A stretch of 64,000 nucleotides of DNA, taken from the NCBI GenBank assembly GCA_035308565.1, contig DATGGK010000224.1, positions 124,001-188,000 on the forward strand. Direction: 5' to 3'. The notes below the pieces were generated by a model, which was not told the origin of the DNA, made no database searches, and was given only the letters and a program-made list of their open reading frames with translations. Made by a program: the position numbers and the translations under genes. This DNA comes from JANXLS01 sp035308565 (lineage in GTDB: Bacteria; Planctomycetota; SZUA-567; H5-PLA8). Positions 53,976 to 61,373 of the stretch are shown one piece after another (position 1 is the first letter of the stretch; every line of letters begins with the position of its first letter).

Positions 53976-54173
53976 GGTTAATTTTTCGACGCGAACGAGC
54001 GGGGGCTTGAATCAAATTATCGGGGATTTGCACGAGTGGCGCACGGGGGCAGGGAAAATGGCGGGAGCACGGCGGGGTTTCTCTATGAAAAATGAGGAGC
54101 GCACTGGTGCAAAGAACATCTTGCTTTTTTCAGCTATAGTCGATTCCTGATTTCTAGGCATAATTAGGAAACC

Positions 54174-54932
54174 ATGCCAAGCCACGCCGAAGCCAGTGAA
54201 GATTCGCGGTCGATTTGCGAGCGACTTCAGCAAGAGTTGCGTCATTTCATTCCAACGTTACGCGAATCTCAAAGTCTCAATACCTGCGCACTTTACGATA
54301 GGGGCATGAATCGTTTCGCGCACGTCTATCACCGAAAGGTCGCGGACCAGGCGCGCGTCTATTTTCGTGGTGATGTTTCTAACCCCCCGAACGACACGAC
54401 TAGAAAAGTAACTACGCAGATTAGGCCAAAAACTGAAAAGGGGTATGATAAAGAATATCCGTTCTTCATCGTCTTGGACACAAAATCGGATATATCCGCG
54501 GTTGCCAAGGTGATATTCGACTGCGCGTATCCGCTTTCCATAAAAAAATCGGGAACACGGCGGAGTGGTGAAATTCGAATCCCTGAGGAAATTGTCGAGT
54601 CTGCGAATTTATGGGAAGGCGTTCGGAAAACGATAGAAGTCAACGTTTACGAGCGAAACAAAAGCGCGCGCAATCGATGCATTAAACACTTTGGCGCGGC
54701 CTGTTTCATTTGCGGGTTTGATTTTGAACGAATGTACGGCGCACGCGGTAAGGGATTCATTCATGTGCATCATACAAAGCCGCTTTCCAGCATAAAATCC
54801 AGTTATCGCGTAGACCCAATTGCGGACCTTCGTCCGGTGTGCCCAAATTGCCACGCGATGATTCATCTTACCGCGAATGCTGCGACATGTGATGAAATTG
54901 CGCGATTGATCTCCAAAGCTAATCGTCCGTAG
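54174..54932 (+). CDS. HNH endonuclease, McrA-like
   Basis: A 252-aa protein. The C-terminal HNH domain (about 175-240) has two zinc Cys pairs (CFICGF and CPNCHAMIH) and the catalytic GFIHVHHTKPLS. The N-terminal 170 residues are a separate, possibly DNA- or modification-binding domain of unknown type. Codon use is visibly less GC-rich than the neighbours, suggesting recent transfer. No methyltransferase is adjacent, so it may restrict modified DNA, as McrA does, or be an orphan. Confidence 0.82.
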   Translation: MPSHAEASEDSRSICERLQQELRHFIPTLRESQSLNTCALYDRGMNRFAHVYHRKVADQARVYFRGDVSNPPNDTTRKVTTQIRPKTEKGYDKEYPFFIVLDTKSDISAVAKVIFDCAYPLSIKKSGTRRSGEIRIPEEIVESANLWEGVRKTIEVNVYERNKSARNRCIKHFGAACFICGFDFERMYGARGKGFIHVHHTKPLSSIKSSYRVDPIADLRPVCPNCHAMIHLTANAATCDEIARLISKANRP

Positions 54933-55245
54933 CCGGCAGCGGCAGAATCCCTTCGTCCATATCGTTGCCATGCACCGTTAGATACTGTACTGAACCGTCA
55001 GGTAGAATTTCAATTTCAAGTTCGCGTCCGCCGTGCTGCCATTCGAGTTGCACGCCACCGCCCGCGACGGGGCAAATGTGCGGCGCGGGCGCGGACTCGG
55101 CTTCAAGTGCCGCAAGTACACGCTCCGCCTGTTCGATTGTTTCCGTTTTGATCGGCGGACTATCGTGTCCATCCCAGCCGGACGGCAACTGTGCCAATTT
55201 GCCAAGCAGTTCGCTTGTCTCGCGTTTCAATGCAATCTGCGGCAT
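54919..55245 (-). CDS. Small hypothetical protein, 108 aa
   Basis: ATG 55245 begins MPQIALKRETSELLGKLAQL; the C-terminal half is PVAGGGVQLEWQHGGRELEI then EILPDGSVQYL. This pattern (LPSGWDGHDSPP, then GGGVQLEW and G-x-x-LEIEI-x-PDG) belongs to a widespread uncharacterised family often found near toxin-antitoxin or plasmid genes. The gene converges on the HNH nuclease with a 14-bp overlap. Confidence 0.65.
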   Translation of the reverse strand: MPQIALKRETSELLGKLAQLPSGWDGHDSPPIKTETIEQAERVLAALEAESAPAPHICPVAGGGVQLEWQHGGRELEIEILPDGSVQYLTVHGNDMDEGILPLPATDD

Positions 55246-55340
55246 ACTCCAATCCTCAATCCGCTGTGTAATTCTACGCGCCAGACACGCGCGCCGCAAG
55301 CCGTTCGACTTGGCCGATCCTGCGATTATCATTCTTCCGA

Positions 55341-58076
55341 ATGCCCTCCCCTCTCCGCCTCACTCTCCGCACCCTCCTCTCCCATTGGCCGCGCCATCGC
55401 CTGCAATGCGCGCTCTGCCTGCTTGGCATCACGCTCGGCGTCGCCGTCGTCACGGCAATGGATTTGGCGAACGCCAGCGCGCTGGCGAGTTTTCGCGAGT
55501 CGCTGGCGTCCGTCAGCGGGCGGGCCACGCATCAGATCGCGCCGCAGGAAGGCTCGTTTCAAAACGGTGTGCCGGAAGAACTTTTCGCGAAAGTCTACGC
55601 TGTGCCGGGCGTCATCGCCGCCGCGCCGGTGATTGAGACCTATGGGACGCTCGTGCTGGACCCGAAAGCGGCGCTGCCGAATTCACCAATCGATGCGCGC
55701 AATGCGACGGCGGCTGGAAAGCCGCCCCTCCAGGCGCTTGTCCGCATTCTCGGCGTTGAGCCGCTGCTCGATCAACCCTTTCGTTCAATCGCCAGCGGAA
55801 CGGAGCGGGAACTCCGTTCTACGAGCGGCGGCGTGCAGATGTCGCTGGGCGCGGACGTCTTCAATCAATGGGTTCTGCGCGACGATGGTTGCGCGCTTTC
55901 TGAAGCGCTTGCGGCGCGCTTGGGGGTCAAGAGCGGCGACACGCTGACTCTGATTCAATCGGGCAAACGCCACACGCTTAAATTGCTCGCTACGTACCGG
56001 CTCGAACAGAAACTCGCGCAGGACGACATCCTGCTGATCGACATCGCCGCCGCGCAAGAGCGCTTCGGCACGCTGGGAAAATTATCGTCGATCGATTTGA
56101 TTCTGCCCGATGGTCAAGACGTAGAACGGAGCTCCCGCTCCGTTCCGACCGGCGCCGAAGATGAACGGAGTGGGAGCTTCGTTCTACAAAATCTGCGCGC
56201 GCTGCTGCCGCGCGGCGTCGTCTTGCAGCGCTCGGGCGAACGCGCGGGGCGCACCGAGGCGCTGCTGAGCGCGTTTCAATTGAACCTCACCGCGCTCTCG
56301 CTGCTGGCGCTCGTCGTCGGCATGTTTCTGGTCTACAACACGCTTACGGTTGCCGTGCTGCAACGCATGCCGATGATTGGCACGCTGCGCTGCCTCGGCG
56401 CGTCGGAGAAAACCACGCGCCGCGCGGTGCTGCTCGAAGCGATGCTGCTTGGCTGCGTGGGCAGTGTGCTGGGCTTGCTCGCTGGAGCTGCGCTGGCACG
56501 CGTTTTTTTGGAGCGCGTCGGCGGAATCATGACGGACCTGTACGCGCATGTCGGCGCGCTCGCGGTTTTTTACGATCCGCTCGCGGCGATAAAAGGCGTC
56601 GCGCTCGGAATGCTTGCGTCCATCGCCGGCGCGTATGTGCCGGCGCTTGAAGCAGGACGCACAGCGCCTACCAGCATCCTGCGCCGCTCACGCTCTGAAG
56701 CGTGGGCGGAACGGTCGTGGAAGAAACTGCTGATCGCAGGATTGTTGAGCTGCGCCGTCGCGGCGGTACTCGCGGCGCTGCCGGGCAAAAGTCCGGTGCC
56801 CGGTTTGTTTGCGGCGTTTGCGCTGGCGATGGGCGGAGCACTCAGCGCTCCCGCCGTGACGCGCTGGATTTCGCTTTATGCTGCCGCGCCGTTGCGGCGC
56901 GCGTTCGGCGTGAAAGGCATGTTGGCCGCGCGCGGGCTGGGCGCGAATCTGAGCCGCACAGGTTTGGCCGTCGGCGCGCTGGGTATGGCCTTGAGCATGA
57001 CCGTGGGCGTGGCGCTGATGATCGCGAGCTTTCGCGGCACACTCGACCGCTGGATGGGCCAATCGCTGATGGCGGACATTTATCTGCGTCCCGCGGTGCC
57101 CGCATCGCTGCGTTCGACGGCGCATATTCCGGCTGATGTGTTGGAGCGCCTGCGCGCGATTCCAGGCGTCGAAGCGGTCGATACTTTTCGCGGGCGCGAC
57201 GTGGCGCTCGACGACGGCTCGCTGATTTTGATCGCCGCCACCGACACGCGCGTCACGTTCACGCGCGGACGGGAGAATTTCCCGATCACGTCCGACGGCG
57301 GCGATCCAGAGCGTTCCTATCGCGGATTGCTCGATGGCCAAATCCTGATTTCCGAACCGATGGCGCGCAAACAGAATTTGAAGCTTGGCGATACGTTGAC
57401 GCTTCCGGGGACGACGCGCCCGGTCGCGTTGAAAATCGAAGGCATCTACTACGAATACGCGACCGACCGCGGCGTGGTGAGCATGGACGCGAAGACGTAT
57501 GCGGATCTCTTCGGCGAATCCGCGCCGCAGAGCGCGTCGCTGTATTTGAAGCCGGGGGCGGATTTGAGTGCGGCGATGCAAGAATTGCGCGATGAAATCG
57601 GCGCGCCGTTTGGCATGTATATTTTTTCGAATCGCACGCTGCGCGACGAAGCATTTCGCGTCTTCGATCGAACTTTCGCGATCACGGGACAATTGGAAAA
57701 CCTGAGTCTCGCGGTCGGCTTGTGCGGCATCGTCAGCGCGCTGCTGGCGCTGCTGCGCGAACGCGCGGCAGATTTCGGTCTTCTACGCGCGCTGGGATTG
57801 ACCGCGCGCGGGCTCTTCGCGCTCGTATTGCTGGAGGGTCTGCTGCTCGGCACAGCGGCGCTGCTGGTGGCGTGGGTGTTGGGGCCGGCGCTGGCCGTGC
57901 TTCTGATAAAGGTGATCAACGTCCGCGCGTTTGGCTGGACGATTTTGTTCTCGATGAAGTGGGAAGTCTTCGCGCGCGCTGGCGCGATGGCCCTATTAAT
58001 GAGCGCTGCGGCGGCGCTGTATCCGGCGTGGCGCGGACGCGGGATCAATGCGGCGGGAGCGTTGCGTGAGGAATAG
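55341..58076 (+). CDS. FtsX-type permease with two MacB/FtsX units
   Basis: A 911-aa membrane protein. It opens with a membrane helix (LCLLGITLGVAVVTAMDLAN) and a large periplasmic domain (about 50-310), then three helices (about 315-450; GMFLVYNTLTVAVLQRMPMI). The second unit repeats this (GLAVGALGMALSMTVGVALM, periplasmic domain about 570-790, last helices from LSLAVGLCGIVSALLALLRE). This duplicated FtsX layout resembles YbbP-type permeases. No ATPase gene is adjacent. Two stretches of the first periplasmic domain (residues about 153-160 and 261-283) are encoded by palindromic repeat A, and the stop codon lies in repeat B. Confidence 0.87.
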   Translation: MPSPLRLTLRTLLSHWPRHRLQCALCLLGITLGVAVVTAMDLANASALASFRESLASVSGRATHQIAPQEGSFQNGVPEELFAKVYAVPGVIAAAPVIETYGTLVLDPKAALPNSPIDARNATAAGKPPLQALVRILGVEPLLDQPFRSIASGTERELRSTSGGVQMSLGADVFNQWVLRDDGCALSEALAARLGVKSGDTLTLIQSGKRHTLKLLATYRLEQKLAQDDILLIDIAAAQERFGTLGKLSSIDLILPDGQDVERSSRSVPTGAEDERSGSFVLQNLRALLPRGVVLQRSGERAGRTEALLSAFQLNLTALSLLALVVGMFLVYNTLTVAVLQRMPMIGTLRCLGASEKTTRRAVLLEAMLLGCVGSVLGLLAGAALARVFLERVGGIMTDLYAHVGALAVFYDPLAAIKGVALGMLASIAGAYVPALEAGRTAPTSILRRSRSEAWAERSWKKLLIAGLLSCAVAAVLAALPGKSPVPGLFAAFALAMGGALSAPAVTRWISLYAAAPLRRAFGVKGMLAARGLGANLSRTGLAVGALGMALSMTVGVALMIASFRGTLDRWMGQSLMADIYLRPAVPASLRSTAHIPADVLERLRAIPGVEAVDTFRGRDVALDDGSLILIAATDTRVTFTRGRENFPITSDGGDPERSYRGLLDGQILISEPMARKQNLKLGDTLTLPGTTRPVALKIEGIYYEYATDRGVVSMDAKTYADLFGESAPQSASLYLKPGADLSAAMQELRDEIGAPFGMYIFSNRTLRDEAFRVFDRTFAITGQLENLSLAVGLCGIVSALLALLRERAADFGLLRALGLTARGLFALVLLEGLLLGTAALLVAWVLGPALAVLLIKVINVRAFGWTILFSMKWEVFARAGAMALLMSAAAALYPAWRGRGINAAGALREE
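55799..55822. repeat. Palindromic repeat A, half copy in frame
   Basis: AACGGAGCGGGAACTCCGTT then CTAC matches the right arm of the repeat at 13051-13117. It is translated as TERELRST within the FtsX periplasmic domain. Confidence 0.8.
56121..56187. repeat. Palindromic repeat A, full copy in frame
   Basis: Arms 56121-56145 and 56163-56187, exactly 67 bp overall as at 13051-13117. It is translated without a stop as VERSSRSVPTGAEDERSGSF plus VLQ, residues 261-283 of the FtsX permease. Confidence 0.9.
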
Positions 58077-58128
58077 GAGGGGCGGCACTCCTGCCGCCCA
58101 TCTTCGGCGGCAAGAGTGCCGCCGCTCC
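58075..58128. repeat. Palindromic repeat B overlapping the FtsX stop codon
   Basis: AGGAGGGGCGGCACTCCTGC and GGCAAGAGTGCCGCCGCTCC arms. The TAG stop of the FtsX gene (58074-58076) abuts or forms part of the repeat, so insertion may have set the present C-terminus. Confidence 0.85.
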
Positions 58129-58218
58129 GAATTTCAGCGAAATGTTGCATCAAAGTCCGCATATTTGACGTATTATCGTGATGTGGTTCGTTTCAATCCG
58201 TCACGTTGGAGGACGATC

Positions 58219-59214
58219 ATGAAATTGAAATGCGCGTTTGCGCTGGCGCTCGCGTGCCTGTCGCTGCCGTCGTTCGCGATTGAAGCCGATTTCAACGCCG
58301 CGTCGTGGGGCAACAACGGGCCGTATGCGCTCTCCAATTTGAAGAACAAACTGGTCGTGCTTTATTTCTTCGAAGAAGGATGACCGAAGTGCCGCGCGCG
58401 CTGGCCCAGTTTGGACCAGACTCGAAAAAGCTTGGAAAACGATCCCGTCTTGTTAGTGGCCATCTGCTCGGGCCATCCGAAATCTGCAATTTCAACATAT
58501 GCCAAGGCCGTCAAAACCGATTGGCCGGTTTACGCCGACACCGATCGCGCGTTTGAATCCGCCGTGCTCAAACAAGTCATCAGCCTGAAGAATATCCATC
58601 AAACGATGCTCATGGAACCGTCGGGCGAGACACACTTCATCGACGGCGAAAAATTGGACGATGCCGTCAAAGGCGAAATCGGCAAAGCCAGTTGGAATAT
58701 TGACGGCAAGGATATGCCGCCAAGTTTGAAAAAGGCGTGGCTCTCGTTGGAATTCGGCCAATTCTCGTCTGCGATCGTCACGATCAAACAGGCACTCGGC
58801 GCCACGGACGCGAAAGTCAAAGCCGCCGCGCAAACTCTGGATGCGGCCGTGCAGGCTGACGTGACCAAACGCTTCGCCGATGCGCAGGCGAAAGTTTCGG
58901 CGGGCGAAAAATGGGACGGCTACAAAATCTTCGATTTCATCGCCGGCAATTTCAAACCCTATCCGGAAGTGGCGAAGTCGCAGGCCGAGATCGGAAAACT
59001 GAGAGGCGATGCGAAAGTGAAAAAGGAGTTGCAGGCGAAATTCCTTTTCGATAAGGTCCAGGAACTCGCGGCATCGCCGCGCAAACCCGACCACGAAACC
59101 GCGCGGCAGGGCGTGCAACAATTGCAGGCGCAATTCGCCGATACGGAAGCCGGCGCGGCCTCGAAGAACTTGAAGGTGCCGGACGACAAGAAGCCTGAAA
59201 AGCCGGCGGGTTGA
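58219..59214 (+). CDS. Secreted thioredoxin-fold protein, predicted selenoprotein (UGA at 58381-58383)
   Basis: ATG 58219 follows TTGGAGG and opens a signal peptide (MKLKCAFALALACLSLPSFA). A TlpA/AhpC-like thioredoxin fold begins (LSNLKNKLVVLYFFEEG) and meets TGA at 58381-58383, exactly where the first Cys of C-x-x-C is expected. The same frame continues PKCRARWPSLDQTRKSLEND, then PVLLVAICSGHPKSA and VYADTDRAFESAV, normal thioredoxin-fold sequence, to TGA 59212-59214. The redox motif is therefore Sec55-Pro-Lys-Cys58 in a 331-residue protein. A stem-loop with an AGTTT loop lies 25 nt after the UGA. The C-terminal ~150 residues are helical and Lys/Ala-rich. It probably acts as an extracytoplasmic oxidoreductase. 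A nonsense mutation precisely at the catalytic Cys is the less likely alternative. Confidence 0.88.
58401..58419 (+). promoter_or_regulatory. Candidate bacterial SECIS stem-loop of the thioredoxin-like gene
   Basis: CTGG-C-CC pairs with GG-A-CCAG (one internal mismatch) around the loop AGTTT, which carries the expected G-U. The loop (58408-58412) is 25-29 nt after the UGA, within the range known for bacterial SECIS. Confidence 0.65.
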
Positions 59215-59220
59215 GCTACT

Positions 59221-59273
59221 GTACCGCCGGCGTCCCGCCGGCCAGAATCTTGCCGGCGGGACGCCGGCGATAC
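59221..59273. repeat. Palindromic repeat E (GTACCGCCGGCGTCCCGCCG arms)
   Basis: 22-bp arms 59221-59242 and 59252-59273 with one mismatch and a 9-nt loop, directly after the thioredoxin-like gene. Confidence 0.88.
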
Positions 59274-59306
59274 AAAAAAGCATTCCCAATCGGGAATGCT
59301 TTTTTT
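59274..59306. terminator. Bidirectional intrinsic terminator
   Basis: AAAAAAGCATTCCC-AATC-GGGAATGCTTTTTT: a GCATTCCC/GGGAATGC stem with A and T tracts on both sides, able to stop transcription from either direction. The T tract touches the ATG of the ChrA frame. Confidence 0.9.
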
Positions 59307-60554
59307 ATGGCATCGCGTAAACTCGCGTCTCACAATTCGAAATCAACAGTGAACCGCCAACTCGAAGTCTTCGTGTTCTTCACGCGCCTGGGGGCCACCG
59401 CGTTTGGTGGCCCGGCCGCGCATATCGCGATGATGGAGGACGAATTCGTGCGGCGGCGCGCGTGGATCACGCGCGAACGTTTTCTCGATTTGTTTGGAAC
59501 CGCGAATCTGCTGCCCGGGCCGACGTCCACGGAAATGGCGCTGCTGCTGGGGCGCGAACGCGGCGGCTGGATCGGCCTGCTACTGGCGGGCGCGGGCTTC
59601 ATTCTGCCGGCGTTTTTCATGGTCGTGGCGATCGCCGCTTTTTTCGCGGCCGGCGGCGAGCGGCCGGGTTTGCTGAGCGCGATGCGCGGGATGCAGCCGG
59701 TGATCGTTGCAGTGATCGCGAAGGCGCTGATTAATTTGTCGAAGACGGCGTTCAAGAAGCGCCATCTTATTTTTTGCGGGATCGTGGCGGCCGCCGCATC
59801 GATCCTCGACGCGGCGAAAATCTGCGAAATCAAAATCGCCTGGATTCTGCTCGGCACGGGCGCGCTGAATCTGATCGTTGGCCGCGTCTTCGCAGCGAAA
59901 AAAGCCGCAGGCGCGGCAGCGCTCGCAGTGGTGGGGCAGACATTCCTGTCTGCCACCTCAGCGCGGCGCGTCTCCGCGGAAGAGGCAGCAAGCGTAAGAG
60001 GCGCAGCGTCAGTTGCGCTGCCTGCGAGCGCCGCGCTGGGCGGAGCGTGGAGCGTGTTCGTGAGTTTCTTGAAAATCGGCGCCGTGTTTTATGGCAGCGG
60101 CTACGTGCTCATTTCGTTTCTCCACGAAGAATTTGTGGTGAAGCATTTGATCACCGAAGAGCAGCTCAACCGCGCTATCCTGGTCGGTCAATTTACGCCG
60201 GGGCCGTTCTTTTCGTCGTCGGCATTTGTTGGCTATCACTTGCACGGATTCGCGGGCGCTGCGGCGGCGACCGCGGGACTTTTCGGACCGGCGTTTTTGT
60301 ATGTGGCCGTCAGCGGCCTGATCATGCCGCGCTTGCGCCGCTCGTATTGGGCCGCTTTGTTCCTGGACGGAATCAACGCCGCTTCCGTCGCGTTGATGAT
60401 CCTGGTGTGCTGGCAGTTTGGACAAAACGCCGTCGTGGATTGGAAGACCGCGCTGCTGGGCGTATTGAGTTTTTTGATTCTGCTGCGTTACAAAATTAAT
60501 TCCGCGTGGCTGGTGCTGGCGGGCGCAGTCGTGGGGTGGCTGGTGTTGCGCTGA
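59307..60554 (+). CDS. chrA: Chromate transporter family protein ChrA, two-domain
   Basis: A 415-aa protein from ATG 59307, which directly abuts the terminator T tract; GTG 59349 is an alternative start. Both CHR domains are present: first (FFTRLGATAFGGPAAHIAMM, LLPGPTSTEMALLLG) and second (LKIGAVFYGSGYVLISFLHE, LVGQFTPGPFFSSSAFVGYH). The G-G-P and TPGP motifs are intact. Known ChrA proteins export chromate by proton exchange, though many homologues have other anion substrates. The inter-domain linker (about residues 205-245) includes VVGQTFLSAT, encoded by a palindromic repeat, and an Ala-rich run. Confidence 0.88.
   Translation: MASRKLASHNSKSTVNRQLEVFVFFTRLGATAFGGPAAHIAMMEDEFVRRRAWITRERFLDLFGTANLLPGPTSTEMALLLGRERGGWIGLLLAGAGFILPAFFMVVAIAAFFAAGGERPGLLSAMRGMQPVIVAVIAKALINLSKTAFKKRHLIFCGIVAAAASILDAAKICEIKIAWILLGTGALNLIVGRVFAAKKAAGAAALAVVGQTFLSATSARRVSAEEAASVRGAASVALPASAALGGAWSVFVSFLKIGAVFYGSGYVLISFLHEEFVVKHLITEEQLNRAILVGQFTPGPFFSSSAFVGYHLHGFAGAAAATAGLFGPAFLYVAVSGLIMPRLRRSYWAALFLDGINAASVALMILVCWQFGQNAVVDWKTALLGVLSFLILLRYKINSAWLVLAGAVVGWLVLR
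59931..59957. repeat. Palindromic repeat F in the ChrA linker
   Basis: GTGGGGCAGACATTCCTGTC then TGCCACC: arms G-G-C-A-G-A-C-A and T-G-T-C-T-G-C-C. Translated in frame between the two CHR domains. Confidence 0.75.
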
Positions 60555-60561
60555 ACGGCAA

Positions 60562-60636
60562 ATTCAAGATTTAAGATTCAAGGTTATTGCCCTGCCATCG
60601 GCTAATTTTGAATTTTGAACTTTGAATTTTGAATTC
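60562..60636. repeat. Inverted pair of 7-bp-period arrays, TTTGAAT type
   Basis: AATTCAAGATTTAAGATTCA on the left and TTTTGAATTTTGAACTTTGA continuing ATTTTGAATTC on the right, separated by about 20 bp, between ChrA and the sigma-factor gene. Confidence 0.85.
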
Positions 60637-60711
60637 GCCGTTCCATTTTTCCTCTATTTTTCCCCGCGTTCGCGCGTTCTAGTCATTGAAACAACGCGCG
60701 CTGAAAGACCA

Positions 60712-61254
60712 ATGGGGACAACCCGGGTGCTCGAAACCTTGCTCACCGCCACGCCGATCGAAACGGCCCGCGACACGCAATGGGTGCAGGACGCTGTGCG
60801 GCTCTATCACGAGCCGCTCACGCTCTACGCCGTGCGGCTCGCCGGCAGCGTCGAGCGCGGGCACGACGCCGTGCAGGAAACATTTGTGCGGCTCTGCCAG
60901 GCGCGGCGCGAGGAACTTGAAGGACATCTTAAGGAGTGGCTCTTCAGCGTGTGCCGTTCGCGTGCGCTGGATTTAAAACGAAAGGAATGCCGCATGATCG
61001 CGATGGCCGAACCCGAAGCCCGTTCAAAGCCCGCTGAAGCCGAACCGCTCGCCGCGGTCGAACGCAACGAAACCCGCGCGCTGCTCGCCGAACACCTGCA
61101 CGCGCTGCCGCCCAATCAGCAGGAAGTCATCCGCCTGAAATTTCAGCACGGCCTGTCGTACAAGGAGATCAGCACCGTCACCGGTTTGACCGTCAGCAAC
61201 GTCGGATTCCTGATGCACACGGGAATCGCCACGCTGCGCGCGAAGATGCGCTAA
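60712..61254 (+). CDS. ECF-type RNA polymerase sigma factor
   Basis: Start taken at ATG 60712; the frame extends upstream only through the repeat array. The 180-aa protein has region 2 (YHEPLTLYAVRLAGSVERGH, DAVQETFVRLCQ) and region 4 with a helix-turn-helix (LPPNQQEVIRLKFQHGLSYK, EISTVTGLTVSNVGFLMHTG). Missing region 3 and the short length fit an ECF sigma. The next gene carries an anti-sigma-like cytoplasmic domain, so this pair probably forms a signalling unit. Confidence 0.88.
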   Translation: MGTTRVLETLLTATPIETARDTQWVQDAVRLYHEPLTLYAVRLAGSVERGHDAVQETFVRLCQARREELEGHLKEWLFSVCRSRALDLKRKECRMIAMAEPEARSKPAEAEPLAAVERNETRALLAEHLHALPPNQQEVIRLKFQHGLSYKEISTVTGLTVSNVGFLMHTGIATLRAKMR

Positions 61255-61263
61255 AAAACGTTA

Positions 61264-61290
61264 AAGGTTACACGTTACAGGTTACAAGTT
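61264..61290. repeat. 7-bp-period array, GGTTACA type
   Basis: AGGTTAC-ACGTTAC-AGGTTAC-AAG, between the sigma factor and the VWA gene. Confidence 0.8.
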
Positions 61291-61373
61291 TTCGGAATGC
61301 GATTGTTCACTTAGTTTTTCAAACAGCACGATGAAACGACAACTTCACATTTGAAATCAAAAGGACCCCTCCC

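Noticed and set aside
58381..58383. Nonsense mutation or gene fragmentation in the thioredoxin-like gene
   Set aside because: The TGA falls exactly on the catalytic Cys, the downstream frame is intact for 276 codons, a SECIS-like loop is present, and a second UGA-at-Cys gene exists in the window.
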